Of a stretch of DNA of 6,259 bases, positions 6,125 through 6,259 are shown piece by piece (the first letter of the stretch is position 1; every line of letters starts with the position of its first letter). Source of the stretch: Thermodesulfobacteriota bacterium (GTDB lineage: Bacteria; Desulfobacterota; DSM-4660; Desulfatiglandales; HGW-15); assembly GCA_025454125.1 (NCBI GenBank), contig JALOPA010000129.1, forward strand, positions 1 through 6,259, written 5' to 3'. The position numbers were made by a program, and so were the translations under genes. The notes under the pieces are model-generated. The model was not told the DNA's origin. It searched no databases and saw nothing but the letters and a program-made list of their open reading frames with translations.

Positions 6125-6259
6125 CTATTTCTTCAGGGCCGGGTAATCGGTATAGCCCTTGGGTCCCGGTGTGTAGAAGGTAGACATGTCCCACGCGTTC
6201 ACGGCTGCGTTGGTTCTCCATCGATCCACCAGGTCGGGATTGGCGAGGAACGGCCGCCC
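6125..6259 (-). CDS. Old yellow enzyme family NAD(P)H:flavin oxidoreductase / alkene reductase (C-terminal fragment, 5' end outside window)
   Basis: The last 44 codons of a gene read in from the right edge and stop at TAG (6127-6125). [10 protein letters not shown] (1-10 of the fragment) is the hallmark C-terminal block of old yellow enzymes, in which the region before it contributes to FMN phosphate binding. [16 protein letters not shown] (27-42) matches the family's usual end 'TFYgggaeGYTDYPtl'. These cytoplasmic FMN enzymes reduce activated C=C bonds with NAD(P)H. The natural family ending shows that this TAG is a true stop. Which subfamily it belongs to cannot be told from the tail. About 150 bp separate it from the next gene's ATG. 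Confidence 0.85.
   Translation of the reverse strand, partial: GRPFLANPDLVDRWRTNAAVNAWDMSTFYTPGPKGYTDYPALKK

Overview
This is a 6.26 kb bacterial window in which every supported gene reads on the minus strand, right to left. No rRNA, tRNA, CRISPR array or transposase is visible. The moderately GC-rich coding sequence, an old-yellow-enzyme tail, a DUF4143-type ATPase and a compact accessory operon fit a Gram-negative environmental bacterium. The intergenic repeat style (9-bp tandem units plus a pyrimidine-rich/purine-rich hairpin) reminds me of Desulfobacterota-type genomes, but this is an impression and not a demonstrated assignment.

Layout from right to left. 6259-6125 is the last 44 residues of an old-yellow-enzyme family flavin oxidoreductase. 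A plausible sigma70-type promoter (6039-6010) precedes an orphan AAA+ ATPase with a DUF4143 C-terminal domain (5972-4788). Next comes about 310 bp without a gene. It holds two inverted, related arrays of 9-bp repeats around three short hairpins (about 4596-4740), which together can fold into a cloverleaf-like structure. A strong intrinsic terminator (4474-4434) closes that unit.

The centre is a tight three-gene operon (4357-919). It encodes a 633-residue GHKL (Hsp90/MutL/MORC-like) ATPase, a 256-residue protein I do not recognise that overlaps it by 4 bp (ATGA), and a 255-residue protein that starts 2 bp after the second and resembles, from memory, the uncharacterised DUF6339 family. A 44-codon open frame (909-775) follows directly and lies in the same reading frame as the third gene, across its TAG stop. 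The compact coupling and the GHKL ATPase with uncharacterised partners make this the best candidate for a poorly described, possibly defence-related or DNA-transacting system. That function is inferred and not shown.

At the left edge (621-1) is the 5' part of a gene for a two-domain protein: a PD-(D/E)XK-like fold followed by a winged helix-turn-helix, resembling AbiEi-type antitoxin/regulators. It runs off the window. Its start region carries a nested set of TTTTCCTA/TAGGAAAA repeats over a probable promoter, which suggests autoregulation. If it is an AbiEi-like antitoxin, its toxin gene should lie just beyond the left end, which would place the GHKL operon next to another accessory/defence module.
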